64,000 nt of DNA from Gremmenia infestans (Eukaryota > Ascomycota > Leotiomycetes > Helotiales > Hamatocanthoscyphaceae): assembly GCA_032629725.1 (NCBI GenBank), contig JAFEVB010000019.1, positions 124,001-188,000 on the forward strand. The letters run 5' to 3'. Under the pieces are notes generated by a model. That model ran no database searches. It saw only the letters and a program-made list of their open reading frames with translations, and had not been told where the DNA came from. Positions 1 to 11,162 of this stretch are shown piece by piece. Each line of letters begins with the position of its first letter. Within the stretch, counting starts at the first letter, position 1. The translations under genes were made by a program, and so were the position numbers.

Positions 1-357
1 CACGAACACGTCTTAGAAACCTTGCAAGCTGCCGCATCTATTTACTCACGCTGTCTCACTGACCTGAACATCGACTTCCCATCATTTCTCAACAATGAGG
101 GGTTCAGAAAGCTCCACGGAGCATTTGGCAAATGCACCGAAGACGACTTCTGGGTACGATATCCTGGAGTCCTGTTGTGGGTTATCCTGGTCGGCACGGC
201 CGCTGCACGGGGCAAGGAGGAAGCTGCATTTTGGATGTTTTACTTGGCTCGAACGGGAAGTTTTTCAAATGCTGGAAATTTTCTGATGGAAGGCGCGACG
301 ATTAGGAGATTTTTAGAGATCCAGAGGTTGATGAGGGAAGATCGATCTAGTCTATAG
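1..357 (+). CDS. 3' end of a fungal transcription-factor-like protein (partial)
   Basis: The reading frame is open from base 1 and ends at a TAG at 355-357, so only about 118 C-terminal residues are visible. No start codon is needed inside the window. The segment is alpha-helical and hydrophobic, with a PGVLLWVILVG stretch followed by an aromatic patch and an Arg-rich end. This resembles the C-terminal region of fungal-specific Zn2Cys6 transcription factors or related orphan proteins, but the DNA-binding domain would lie off the left edge. It is convergent with the PKS, with 467 bp between the stop codons. A cluster-specific regulator is possible but not shown. Confidence 0.45.
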   Translation, partial: HEHVLETLQAAASIYSRCLTDLNIDFPSFLNNEGFRKLHGAFGKCTEDDFWVRYPGVLLWVILVGTAAARGKEEAAFWMFYLARTGSFSNAGNFLMEGATIRRFLEIQRLMREDRSSL

Positions 358-824
358 GGTCTAACACTTTCTTCTAGGTCTACTGATAGATATAGGAGGT
401 GCAGAGCGACGCCAAAGGTCTAATAGAAGATAGTGTCTAAGAGCTCTATTTCCCTTGGAGGGGGGCGATATTCGAAAAGCGTTAAAAGGTCAAGCTAGGG
501 CGAACAACACTGCCTGTATCAGATATCTACAAAGCTGGACAACAAAACTTTGATTTAGATAATTTCCCTCTCGCAGCCTAGATAAAATGAACAACCCAAA
601 AGTATTCGACAAAGTTTCTATCTCAAGAAGGGTAGCCTATGAAACCGATTCTTAAACAATCTACACGTGTGCCTTGTTAATTCTCGCAGCCGACAAATTA
701 AACAAGCCCAAATGTATATAAAAAACAAATCTACTTAAAGAAGGGTACCATATGAAACCAATGTTAAACAATCTGCAAGCGTGTCTTATAACTCTTATCT
801 CGTCAAACGCTGTCTGGAAATGGT
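358..824. other. Intergenic region between convergent stops, with a diverged tandem duplication
   Basis: There is no credible ORF between the two convergent stop codons. From about 557 to 790 the sequence holds two diverged copies of a roughly 115-bp unit. Each copy contains CTCGCAGCC, then AAGAAGGGTA, then TATGAAACC, then TTAAACAATCT. The repeat probably lies in the PKS 3' untranslated region or just beyond it. Confidence 0.6.
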
Positions 825-3800
825 CTAGAAGGATACCAATTTGCTCTTGACAACAATCGTCTTCGCCAATGTCTCAATTGAGCCACTGGACAGCAACTCA
901 AGGACTTGAAGATTGGCCTCGAATTCTCGTGTGATGAAGTTCCGGACCTCAATGGCGACCAAGGAGTCAAGGGCGTAATTTGCGAGTGACTTCGTGACGT
1001 CCATATCTTCCTCCTCCAGCATCAAAACCGAGGGTAGCTTGCTCAACAGACCCTTGCACACAACCTCCTGACCTTCTTCGGCTGTTTTCGAAGCCTTGAG
1101 AGCGGCGTGGAAAGAGATGGCAGCTGCCTGCCCAGTGGAATTCTCTGCAGCTGCAGCCTCGGCAGCGAGACGAAGGTGTTTGAATTTTGCGTCGGGAGTC
1201 CAGAACGGGGTGGAAGACGTAATCCGCATGCCAGTAATAGTGTGATGATTACAAGCAGTCGCCAAGCGACCACTGATGGCTGCTCCAATCAATGCCAGCA
1301 CTTCAGCTTCACAAATAGTATCGCTTCCAAGATTCTTAGCAACCTCGGCAGCCGCCTCGAGATTTTCTGCAAGATAACCGGCATCAGAAACGGCGGTCAA
1401 GTCGATTGACGAGGCAGAAAGGCCGAGAGCAACGCGATATTGAACGAAGGCATTCAGGAACGTGTTGGCTGCAGCATATGCAGCCTGACCCCTGTTTCCT
1501 ACGGCACCTGCAGCGGAGGATATGGTGACAAAGAAGTCAAGAGAGTCATTCTTGAGCGCATTGTGGAAATTCCAAGCTCCTCGAACCTTTGACTCCATAA
1601 CAGTAGTATATTGATCGAATGTCATTTTCTCAAACAAAACGTCCTGCTGGTGTTAGCTAAAAATTTCGAAAGAATTTGGGAGCCTTACATCAAGGACCAT
1701 GGCGCCGTGAACCAAACCTCTGACAGGTGGAAGGCCAACTAGCTCATTATTGACGAGATTGTCTACAGAGCTGCTGTTAGTAACATCGCAGCGTCGGACC
1801 ACAATATTGGCGCCAACTGTTGCGAGCTCATCAATAAGCTCTTTGACTTTGCCAGTTGCACACCCGCTTCTGGAAACAAGAACAATGTTCCGGGCGCCTT
1901 TTTCGACCATCCACCTCGCCATACTTCGTCCCAGTCCGCCAGTTCCACCAATTAAGATGTACGTGGCATCTGAGCGAAGCAGCATATTCAACTTGTTCGA
2001 AAGAGTTGCCTTGAACAATGTTAGTTGACATACATTAGGTGAGGCAGCAGGGGAGCACAAGCATACTTTAACCTCGTCCCCAGGTTGTGGGGCCACAACT
2101 AATTTTCCCAGTGATGTTCCGCTTTGCAATACTTTGAATGCTGTCTCAACGTCCGAGATCGGAAAGACTGTAATTGAGGCAGCAGGGTTGATTTTTCCGT
2201 TTTGAAGGAGCGCATATACATTTGAGACAACGCGCTCCATTATCTTGGGCCTTTCTGCAGCGACAGACATCAGGTCAACAGAGATAAAACTTGTGTTGTT
2301 GTCGAATCGATTGGTTTCAAGTCTTGCGCTAGCATCCCTTTTTCCAACAACAACAAAGCGTCCGAAGCTACTCAAAGAACCCCAAAGTTCTCTCAAAGTG
2401 TCGGTGTCTGTAGCAACCGAGTTCACTACAACATCGACGCCTCGTTTGTTGGTTGCTTGGCGGATGATTGGCCCAAAAGAAGCACCACGGCTAGAGAAAA
2501 TATGATCATCCGGGAGACCGTATGTGCTTGAAACGAAGTCCTTTTCCTCAATACTTCCAACAGCAGCAAATACTTCAGCCCCGACCATTTGAGCAAGAGA
2601 AATGGCGGCCAGGCCAGCGGGGTCAGCAGCGCCGTGGATCAAAACGCTTTCATCGCTACCAAGTCGCCCAAGATCGATCAAGCCGTAATATGCGGTGCAA
2701 TATGCGACTGGGATCGATGCAGCCGCCTCGAACAACAGGCCGTCGCTAATCTTCAGCGCAAATGCTGCCTTGGTACGGGTATAGGTTGAGTAGACGCCGC
2801 GGGCGACTGTGACGCTTGCGACTCGATCGCCAATAGCGAGATCCGTTACTTGGTTTCCGATCTGTGTGATAATACCACTGCACTCAACACCAAAACCATC
2901 TGTTTCCAGTTGATTGGTTGCAGCCATGATATCTCGGGAGTTCATACCAATGGCTTTGACCTCGACCTCAATCTCATCGTCGGCAAGAGGCGCTTCCAGT
3001 GTTTGATCATCGACAAAATGTAAAGTGTCAAGGGCTCCGGGCGTCCCGATAACCATCTTCAGCGGCCTTTCCGGCTGAGAAAACCGAGTAGCTTCAAGGA
3101 CCGATGCATTGGTATGTTTATGAACATACTCGTTCATTTCGGCGTCGTTGATGATTCTCGGTGTGAAGAATGAACCTTGTCTTTCCATGAATTCCAATTC
3201 GCCGTTCGTTTCTGCTTTAGAACCAAATGCAGCTTTGAAGACATCGAGAATCGCCTTCACTGTAAGCTCATCGGAAAGTGGAATCCTGGAATCCAAATCC
3301 AATGTTGCAAACTTAAGGAGCGTCTCGGAGCGAATGCTTCTACTCAACCCTGCGACCATATTTGCATCGGGGTTCACAGATGCTGCATATGCTCCTCTAA
3401 CGATCCAAAGTACCCCCTCGACGGTTGTCAATGTCTTCTGCAGCGCGAGAAAGTCGCTTTCCGAGAGATTCGAGAGCAGAGGCTTGTCTAGCTCTGAAAG
3501 GAATAGACATATTTTCTCACTGGAATCGATCTCCGCGAGAGCGCCAGCAATAGGTCTCCTCCCGGTGGAAAGCTCCAAAATATCTGCCAATTTCGTTGCT
3601 AGCAGCTTTTGGGAGTCTGAATCTCCATGGATAATCACAATTTCGGTTTCGGGGAAGGCAGCTGGTTCATCTGCATTCGCAGATGAATCGCTAGAAACCC
3701 CGTTGGAGGGTCCATTGGAGACGCTTCCATTGGGTTCTGGGATTGCAGACCCATTGACTTTCTCAGAAACCCCATTGGTTTCCTCCTTGCTGTCTTCGCC

Positions 3801-6800
3801 CAAGAGTTCCGGTTCTTTCACCACGCCATTGGAATTTCCGTTCACGTGGTTCCCGTTCGACGTACCGTTCGAGAGCTCAGGGGAAGACTTGTTCGATGAT
3901 TCATCCGACACGGGTTGAAGAATCGGTTCCCAATCAAGCTTATAGCAGAGCTCCCTGTAGGCATCAGCTTCTGACGCCAAGCCTCGTTCTATGATCGGTG
4001 AAATTGTCAAATCATCTAGCGTAATGAGTGCCTCCGCAGAATCATCACCAGCGGTAGCAAACATTGATACCTGTGTTGGCTTTGGGTGCAACAGGGGGGC
4101 AGCGCCTTTGCAGAAGGCGCGGAGGGTATTCCCTGGCCTTTCTAAAAGCTCAGTGACATCTCGCGATATACTCAAACGGCCAATGGAAGAAGGAAGATAA
4201 ACTGTGTTGACGGATGTTCGACCTGCGCCTAGAATGGGCCAGTACATCTCGATCAGTTGCTCCAGAAACGCCGGGTGAATAACCACGCCTGTTTGGAACC
4301 CCTGTGGCATTTCCTGGGCCGTATCTGCAACTGTCATTTGTGCCGTCGAACAACTGTCATTTGCTTTGCAATTTTCCACCTGGAAAGTAGGCCCATAAGA
4401 AACTCCGAGCTCTGAAAGAGAATCATACATCACTTTCTTGTCTACAGAGTTGGTTTTTGCGCTGTTGACTTCCAACATGGTTGAGCGCAGCAAAGTTTCG
4501 GAATCTTGAGCGATTCTAGCACCGTCAAATTCCTCAGACTTGTTGCTTTTCACAGCGACAAGACCTTTGCAGTGTTCCGTCCAACCTTGACCATCGGCCC
4601 AAGAATGAATTCGAAATTCGTCCCAAGCCTCAGAAGAGACAAGGGTACCCTCTTGGAACGGACGAAGTTGAATTGTTGTTTCAACATCTTTATCGGTGAT
4701 CATGAGAGGTGCGTGAACGGAAACGTCGCGGAGAATGAACTTGTCAAAATCAGTACCCTTAGAAGCGGCTCTTTGGGATGCAGCTTCTACAGCTATTGCG
4801 ACGAAACCAGACATTGGGAAAAGTGTCAGTCCTTGAATCTGATGGTGTCGGAGCCATGGGAGGTCATCAACGCGAATAGTGTTTCTCCATGTTGGTTCCA
4901 AGTCATTGGAGTAAACTGCAAGTGACCCGAGAATATCATTGCGTGGCGTAGCCCTATTTCTTTGCTTCTGGGTCATCCGGGATTCATGCCAGTATTTAGT
5001 GTTGTGATTCCAAGGGTACCGAGGAAGATCAACCAATAGCGTGGGCGGCTTTCTTGGCCTTGGGAAATTGACCGCACCAAGGTCCAACTTTGCTCCTTTA
5101 ACAAAGAGAGTGCCTGCCATGTTCACAGCTGTCTCAACGGCATCTTTATTTCTCACCAGAGCCGATACATAGGGTATCTTCATCGCATTGGGCCCACATG
5201 TCTTTAGAATCTGTTTCACAGGTCCTGCGAGTGCTGTTGAAAAAGTTAGTATAGGCTTATATTGGACTTGTCTAAGAGTGGAGATCCGAGCTCTTGAGAC
5301 ATGCCAAAAACTCGCAAATAAGGGATGAATTGACTTACCAGAGTGTGGACCAAGCTCAACAAGCATGTTGACACCAGTTTTGTGACCATCAGCAGGGGCA
5401 CACATAGCTGTTAACGCCTCGGAGAATCGCACAGATTGTGTCAGGTTATCAACCCAGTAGGAAGGTTGGAGTTTGGCACCGTCAACAAGGTGCCCAAGCA
5501 GGGCAGAGTAGAACTTGACGTTTGTAGATTTAGGCGGAACGAGTGTTCGAAGCGACTCTTGGTATTCCTCGGCGATCAACTTCATGTGATGAGAATGATA
5601 AGCTACGTCGACTTGGAGCTTCCTGTTGAAAACCTGTTTCTGCTCAATCATTGTCTGAAGTTCATCAATTGCCGACACGTCTCCGGATAATGTCAAACTA
5701 GATGGACTGTTGAAACAAGCAATTCTGACTTCTTTCGTCTTCAATTGTGAGATGAGGGGGTAAATTTCCTCTTTGCTGCCACCAACAGCCATCATCGTTC
5801 CTTTGAGGTCGGGAAACTTCTTCTTCAGGCTCACAATGGACATACCTCGCTGGTAAGAAATTGCCATGCATGAATCAAGCGGCAAAATACCGGCAGCGTA
5901 TGCGGCAGCGATCTCTCCACTCGAGTGGCCAGCAACTGCAGTAGGAGACACACCCCATGATTGTAGCAGATCGGTCAATGCAATCTGAATAGCTGTGCAT
6001 GCAGGTTGGCTGACATGAGCCTCATTGACGGCTGATGTTTTGGCGTCCTTATTAAGTTCAGCTATGGGTGTGTATTAGTACTCGAGCTTCTCCACGAATT
6101 TATGCTAACTTACCTATGACAGAAAACGTCGCCCCAAATGAAGCAAGGCATTGGTCGCAGGCATCCAAAGAAGCTGCAAAGACAGGATATTGTGCGTATA
6201 GCTCACGTCCCATGGCATTCCATTGAGCTCCTTGACCAGTGAATATGAAGCCAATCCTAGTCTCGGTTTCTCTGGAAGGGGAGACCTTTCCACTGTTCAG
6301 CGTTTCGATGAGCTCAAAAGATGTCGGAGATGATATGGCAACTCGCCACTGCATGAATGACCGTCGTTGTCCAAGGGTATATGCGACATTTGCCATTAGG
6401 TCGCTTTGGAATATTTCTGGTCTCTGCTCCAAATAAATGCCCATGTTTTTCATCATAGCTTCCAAGGCAGTCTTGTCGTTGGCTGAGAGAACAAACAACC
6501 TTCTGGACTGAAAATCAAGAGGATCAGCAGCCTCCGTCTCATTCTTTTTCGAGAACGGTGCCCGTTCTAGGACGGCGTGGGCATTTGTGCCACCAAACCT
6601 ACAGAAGTGGAATGTCAGCATTTTATAATCCTCAAAATCTCGGGAATTGGGGTTTAGCGTCGGTCCATCTTCTACTTTATTATGTAGCGGCAAAATCGAT
6701 GCCAAGAGACTCTCATATAATAGAAATAGAGCCGTAGATGAATCTTACCCAAAATTATTTACGCTTGCAAAGCGCTTTGCTCTCGGCCATGGGGCCTGGC

Positions 6801-8597
6801 TGACAGGTACCTATTCCTCATTAGTCTCATACGGAAATATTCAGAGAGAAATAGCTCAACCATACCTTTAAGCCCCACTTAGAAAAGGGTATTTTATCGT
6901 TCGGTTTCTTGAAATCGTAGTTCGGCAATATGAAACCGCGCTCTAGCATCATTGCAGTCTTGATTACCGATACGATACCTTGATTCAAATCGTCAGTATG
7001 CGCCCCAAAAGAGCATTAGGGTATATGTTTACCAGAAGCTGCCTCTAAATGGCCAATATTAGACTTCAAGGAACCTAGGAATAACGGTTTCCGGGCTGTC
7101 CGGTCTTCACCAAATACGTTATGCAACGCAGTGGCCTCAATAGGATCCCCAACTTTCGTCCCCGTTCCGTGCTACAGATTATTGGAATTAGCAATGCTTC
7201 TTCACGTATTGAAATTCCGGAAGTAGTTTTAGGTCTCAAACCCCGCAAATCTGGTATAAGAGGGATTTGAAAAGGTACGGAGAAATTCTTACTGCTTCGA
7301 TATATCCAGTGTCCTTTGGATTGATACCAGCTGTTCTATAGACAGATCGAATAAGGGACTCTGTATTTTAGGTCAGACCCGATCATGTGACGTGGGTGAG
7401 ATATTCACCTTGTGCTTCACCACTTGGCATAGTGATACCAGGGGTTTTGCCATCTTGGTTGATACCACTACCGGCTATGACAGCTCTGATTGTGTCGTTG
7501 TCCTTGAGCGCTTGGTCTAAAGGCTTCAACACTACCATGCCACAGCCTTCCCCGCGACCGTATCCTGTCCCGCGGTTATCAAAGGAGAACGACCTTCCCT
7601 CTTCGGCAAAAAGCCTCAGACCGTTAGTGAAATAATATGACTGATTGAGTGTAGATCTTACCGTGACATTGACATCGAGATCCACATCTCGGGTAGCATA
7701 TTCAGATGGCATCCACCGACCAAGGCTACTTTGGACTCGCCGTTCCGTATACTTTGGCAAGCCTGATGTATGGCAACTAAACTGGAAGAACAAGCCGTAT
7801 CCATCGTAAAACTTGGACCCCGCAAGTCAAAGTAATGGGAAATTCTATTCGCTTGCATTGCCATGGAGCAGCCTTATATTATTAGAATCGAGTATCACGA
7901 TGTTATGTATATCAGTTGACTTACCGCTAGCTTGATACATAGGAATAGACTCCGAGTCTGCGAATAACTGTGCCTCGTATTCAGAGATTGAGCTGCCTAT
8001 GAATACTCCCACGTCTTTCCCTACTATTTCGTGTTTCGGAATGCCTGCACTATCAAGGGCCTCAAAGGTGCATTCCAGTAGTATGCGGGCTTGGGGGTCC
8101 ATTGAGATCGCCTCTTGAGCCGTGAGACTAAAGAATGGGGCATCGAATAATCCTAGATCTTCCTTGAGAAAATTACCGCCAATGGTGTTTTGGCAACCGC
8201 TCTTTCCAGGGTTTGGATGGAAAAAACTTTTGTTGTCAAACCTCTCCTTAGGAATCTCTGACCACCCAGTCCGAGAGCGGGAACACAACTCCCAGAATTC
8301 ATCGGGAGTGGTGACATTTCCAGGCAGGCGGCATGACATGCCTACAATGGCGATAGGCATCTGCTGCGGCGTGTCTGACTGGGCGACTCCGCTGATGTAG
8401 CCTGTTGTGTAGCCGTGGGTATAACCAGTTGTGTAAAGGGTCGGATCTTCGACTTGTCCATTGGACGGACCATTTCCATTCGATTGACCGTTCGTAGCAC
8501 TGTTTACATAACCATTGTTATGAGTATCTGGAGTAACCCCAACAGAACCGTTGGTGCCCTCGCCCACCGGGATCGTGGTTGTCGCGGATGGTGACAT
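825..8597 (-). CDS. Highly reducing polyketide synthase (KS-AT-DH-[no MT]-ER-KR-ACP), 2328 aa
   Basis: An iterative type I PKS that would build a reduced polyketide from malonyl-CoA. Exons on the minus strand are 8597-7925, 7872-7662, 7614-7409, 7360-7293, 7171-7033, 6978-6866, 6810-6749, 6598-6114, 6061-5339, 5233-2067, 2009-1689 and 1643-825. They sum to 6987 nt in one closed frame. The ATG at 8597 was chosen because the upstream in-frame codon is only GTG. KS spans about 81-500 with Cys252 (TACSSS), His387 (HGTGT) and His427 (NIGH). AT has Ser699 (GHSSG). DH has His1024 in an intact HxxxGxxxxP, but Glu1218 where Asp is usual. An Asn/Gly/Ser-rich linker at about 1335-1415 occupies the methyltransferase position. 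ER spans about 1620-1945 and has an odd DPAG loop. KR starts with GGTGGLG at 1970 and has Tyr2112. ACP has Ser2283 (LDSL). It is divergent from the FSH1 hydrolase. The product cannot be predicted. Confidence 0.95.
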
Positions 8598-8674
8598 GAT
8601 AATTGATGTCACTCAACTTCTATGCAGTCTAGGTGTATCGATTCAAAGTTCTCTTGTGGGTGGCAGGATTGTGG

Positions 8675-8686
8675 CTTATATATAGT
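8675..8686 (-). promoter_or_regulatory. Putative TATA box of the PKS gene
   Basis: Read on the minus strand, the segment is ACTATATATAAG. It lies about 80-90 bp upstream of the PKS ATG at 8597, a normal distance for a fungal TATA element followed by a short leader. Confidence 0.5.
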
Positions 8687-10764
8687 TCATACGCCTAGAT
8701 AAAGAAAATTCGATGTGTAGATGGATACTAATTTCCGTCGCTACTTCACACAACTTCACATAGGGCCGATGGGCCGCGTCCGGGATGTTATTTGCAGCAA
8801 AGGAACATTTTTGTCGGTGATACTATCTTCATTCGATCTCGGAATTAAAGCAGCATGCATTGCAAGCAGTAGAGCTAATTGAAGACCTGTATATATTAAA
8901 ATTGGTCGGGGATAGACATAATGGTACATAGGTATTGTTAGTAAAAGACCGTCCGGCCAAGGGATGATATCTTCCATGCCATCGGATAAACGGAGTGATT
9001 GACCAAATAGTAGAATTTCCATGAATTAGAGGGTCCTTCCGATGAGTTGACGCGTACGCCAGAGCATGGCAAGACGAAATCTTCAACAGCATTCCAAACC
9101 AGAATAAATGCATTCCTATCTGAAGCCGTTCCAAGCTTTTGCCGATAAGGGGTATTTCCGGCAGAATGTTAAGCATGTCCTTCGCTCTAAGTGCCGGAGG
9201 CTCTGGGAGCCCTGGGGGAGAGTATGCACGAAGGTGTTACAAAAAAGGAAGCTTGATCAGAAGTACAACAGGCCCCTGTATCTTGATCGCCGCGAAAGAA
9301 TGCCAGTAGAGACAGCCAATATCGAATTAGCAAATTGGGAAAGAGAAATAAATTGCAGATACACTTTTCAGGGACATACAGGTTTGAGAACTGCTCGTTT
9401 TGTGGTACATAGGTAGTACATGGTATGGAGGAAGAAGTAGTAGTCGCAAGGTTAGTTTAGGATGGGATGGGATGAAGGAATGGATAATCGGAGAAAATAC
9501 CCGCCGCTTGTCCCTGTTCACTTGAAAGTCTGGCTTGGCTGGCTTGGCTGGCTGGACTGACTGGACTGGCTGGCTGGCTGGCATGGCGGGCTAGCATGGC
9601 ATGCGATGCGATGCGATGCAATGCAGGTGCAATGCAATGTAGTGAGTGTCAAATACGCAGAATACCGCTTGATCAACTTGATCAACATGATCAGCTTGAT
9701 CCGTATGCTTGATAAGACTGATAGACGCGTGGCGCCAAGGAGAATTAATGAGATGCAGAAGGAAGGGAAGGGGAGAAAGGAAGATATGGGAAGGAGCAAT
9801 AGTCGCGAGAGACACGACACGTTGCGGGAGAATCCGGGAAAACGTTACTCCAGCGGGTTCGATCTCACGTGCAAATCTTCTTCGGTCGGGGCAGCACTTC
9901 GTCTCCACCCACCTCCCCAACCCTCAACCCCCACACACACGCCTTCTCCCCCCTCACCCTCGTCACCCTCTTCTCTCCCTTCTACCAGTACTATACGCGC
10001 ATCTAGTAGTATTTACGATATCGAGATAAGGCATACTATATGCATCTACAATCCCTCCCTCAGATCCTAGCCAAGACGGAAGGAACATTATTTACCCTTA
10101 TCACGCAAGCATGCACCCCTTTTCGAATTCCTTCCTCGCTCATGGCTAAATTGCAAGTGCTCTCTCTCTGTGGCTCTAGAATCGTACCTACCTATCTATT
10201 CCTTCGTTCCTCAATGCACCCATTCGTCTGTCGATTTTGAACTTGCAGTACAGTACCTTAAATCCGATATCGTCAATAATGACCAGCCTCACGGGACGCA
10301 GCATGCCTCTCTTATATACTTTACTTAGAGACACGTGTTTCTTAATAGCAAGCAAGCAAGCTCTCGAGGACATCGAAGAATGGAGGGATACATCTAGTAT
10401 CCAAGAGGTGTCCTACTGGTTTGGGAATATATTGCTGTCAAGTCTGGACTTTGCGCATGAATCTGCCAAGGACCAACGGCCCGTTGCGTTTCAGCACCTG
10501 CCTTGTTCATCCCTCTTATTGCTATTCTCACTGTCTCTTTAAAACTTTCCGGATGTTTAATATGATAAGCTAGAAGATAATATGCTGCGCTAGCTTCCGG
10601 TCAGAGCAAAATTGTTACTATTTTTCCGTGGTAGTACCAGTACCATAGAAGGATTCATAATCTTATTCCGTATTTTAAGCTGATAAAAACTCTCATAGAC
10701 TGACTAGCGTCATATATACATGATCTGCCCAATACAGACAGGGGTCTTTTATTCGCCTCTTATA

Positions 10765-11020
10765 AGCGAGGTTTGCCAAGTCTAAGTTCAACTAGGTTTA
10801 ACTTTGAACTTGGATTTAGATTAATTTATCCCAATTCTATAAAATGGAGCTCAAATCCGAATTGATTTGCTTTTACGCTTGAGTTCTGGTAGGCTTTAAC
10901 CCAATAAGGAAGTTCATATCAAGACTAGACCCACCCAAGTTGAAGTCCAATTTCACAAAATATGGCTCTAGTCTCGACATAGAATTTTGACTTAGACCTG
11001 GACTTGGCAAGCCTTGTTCA
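10765..11020. repeat. Degenerate inverted-repeat (MITE-like) segment
   Basis: The left end contains GGTTTGCCAAGTCTAAG and the right end contains GACTTAGACCTGGACTTGGC. These pair as imperfect terminal inverted repeats of about 23 bp (roughly 17 of 24 positions by eye). The interior is AT-rich and partly self-complementary. It lies about 150 bp upstream of the FSH1 start. It could be an old foldback or MITE insertion. No target-site duplication was established. Confidence 0.3.
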
Positions 11021-11162
11021 TAAACCGTACTTCGGATTTTTTTTCTTCTCTTTCCTTTCAAACTCGATATCCACCAAGCTTCATCTTTTACCAACACTAT
11101 CTTTCTTCAAATTTCAGTAGACGCAATCAAGTATTTCCCTCATAAACGCTTTCTCTCTAAAC

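Larger units (their letters stand above)
8598..11162. other. Divergent intergenic region between PKS and FSH1 hydrolase, no gene seen
   Basis: About 2.56 kb separates the two divergent start codons, so it should carry the promoters of both. The ORFs in it are short, overlap on both strands and show no domain. Simple-sequence patches are visible: GGCTG/GACTG repeats at about 9530-9595, GCGAT repeats at 9600-9630, and a TTGATCA-rich patch at 9669-9715. A degenerate inverted repeat lies at about 10765-11020 and is listed separately. I saw no convincing Zn2Cys6 site pair by eye. Confidence 0.6.

Noticed and set aside
3148..3918. 256-codon plus-strand ORF inside the PKS
   Set aside because: It is the antisense of the Asn/Gly/Ser-rich linker and ER upstream region. 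The minus-strand frame is clearly the coding one, with domains and splice sites that close.
9855..9870. GGTTCGATCTC resembling a tRNA B box
   Set aside because: No matching A box or cloverleaf upstream and it departs from the B-box consensus.
9591..10070. Overlapping ORFs of 100-154 codons on both strands between the PKS and hydrolase
   Set aside because: They coincide with simple repeats (GCGAT, TGATCA, CCTCACC runs), have no domain, and frames on both strands are equally long.
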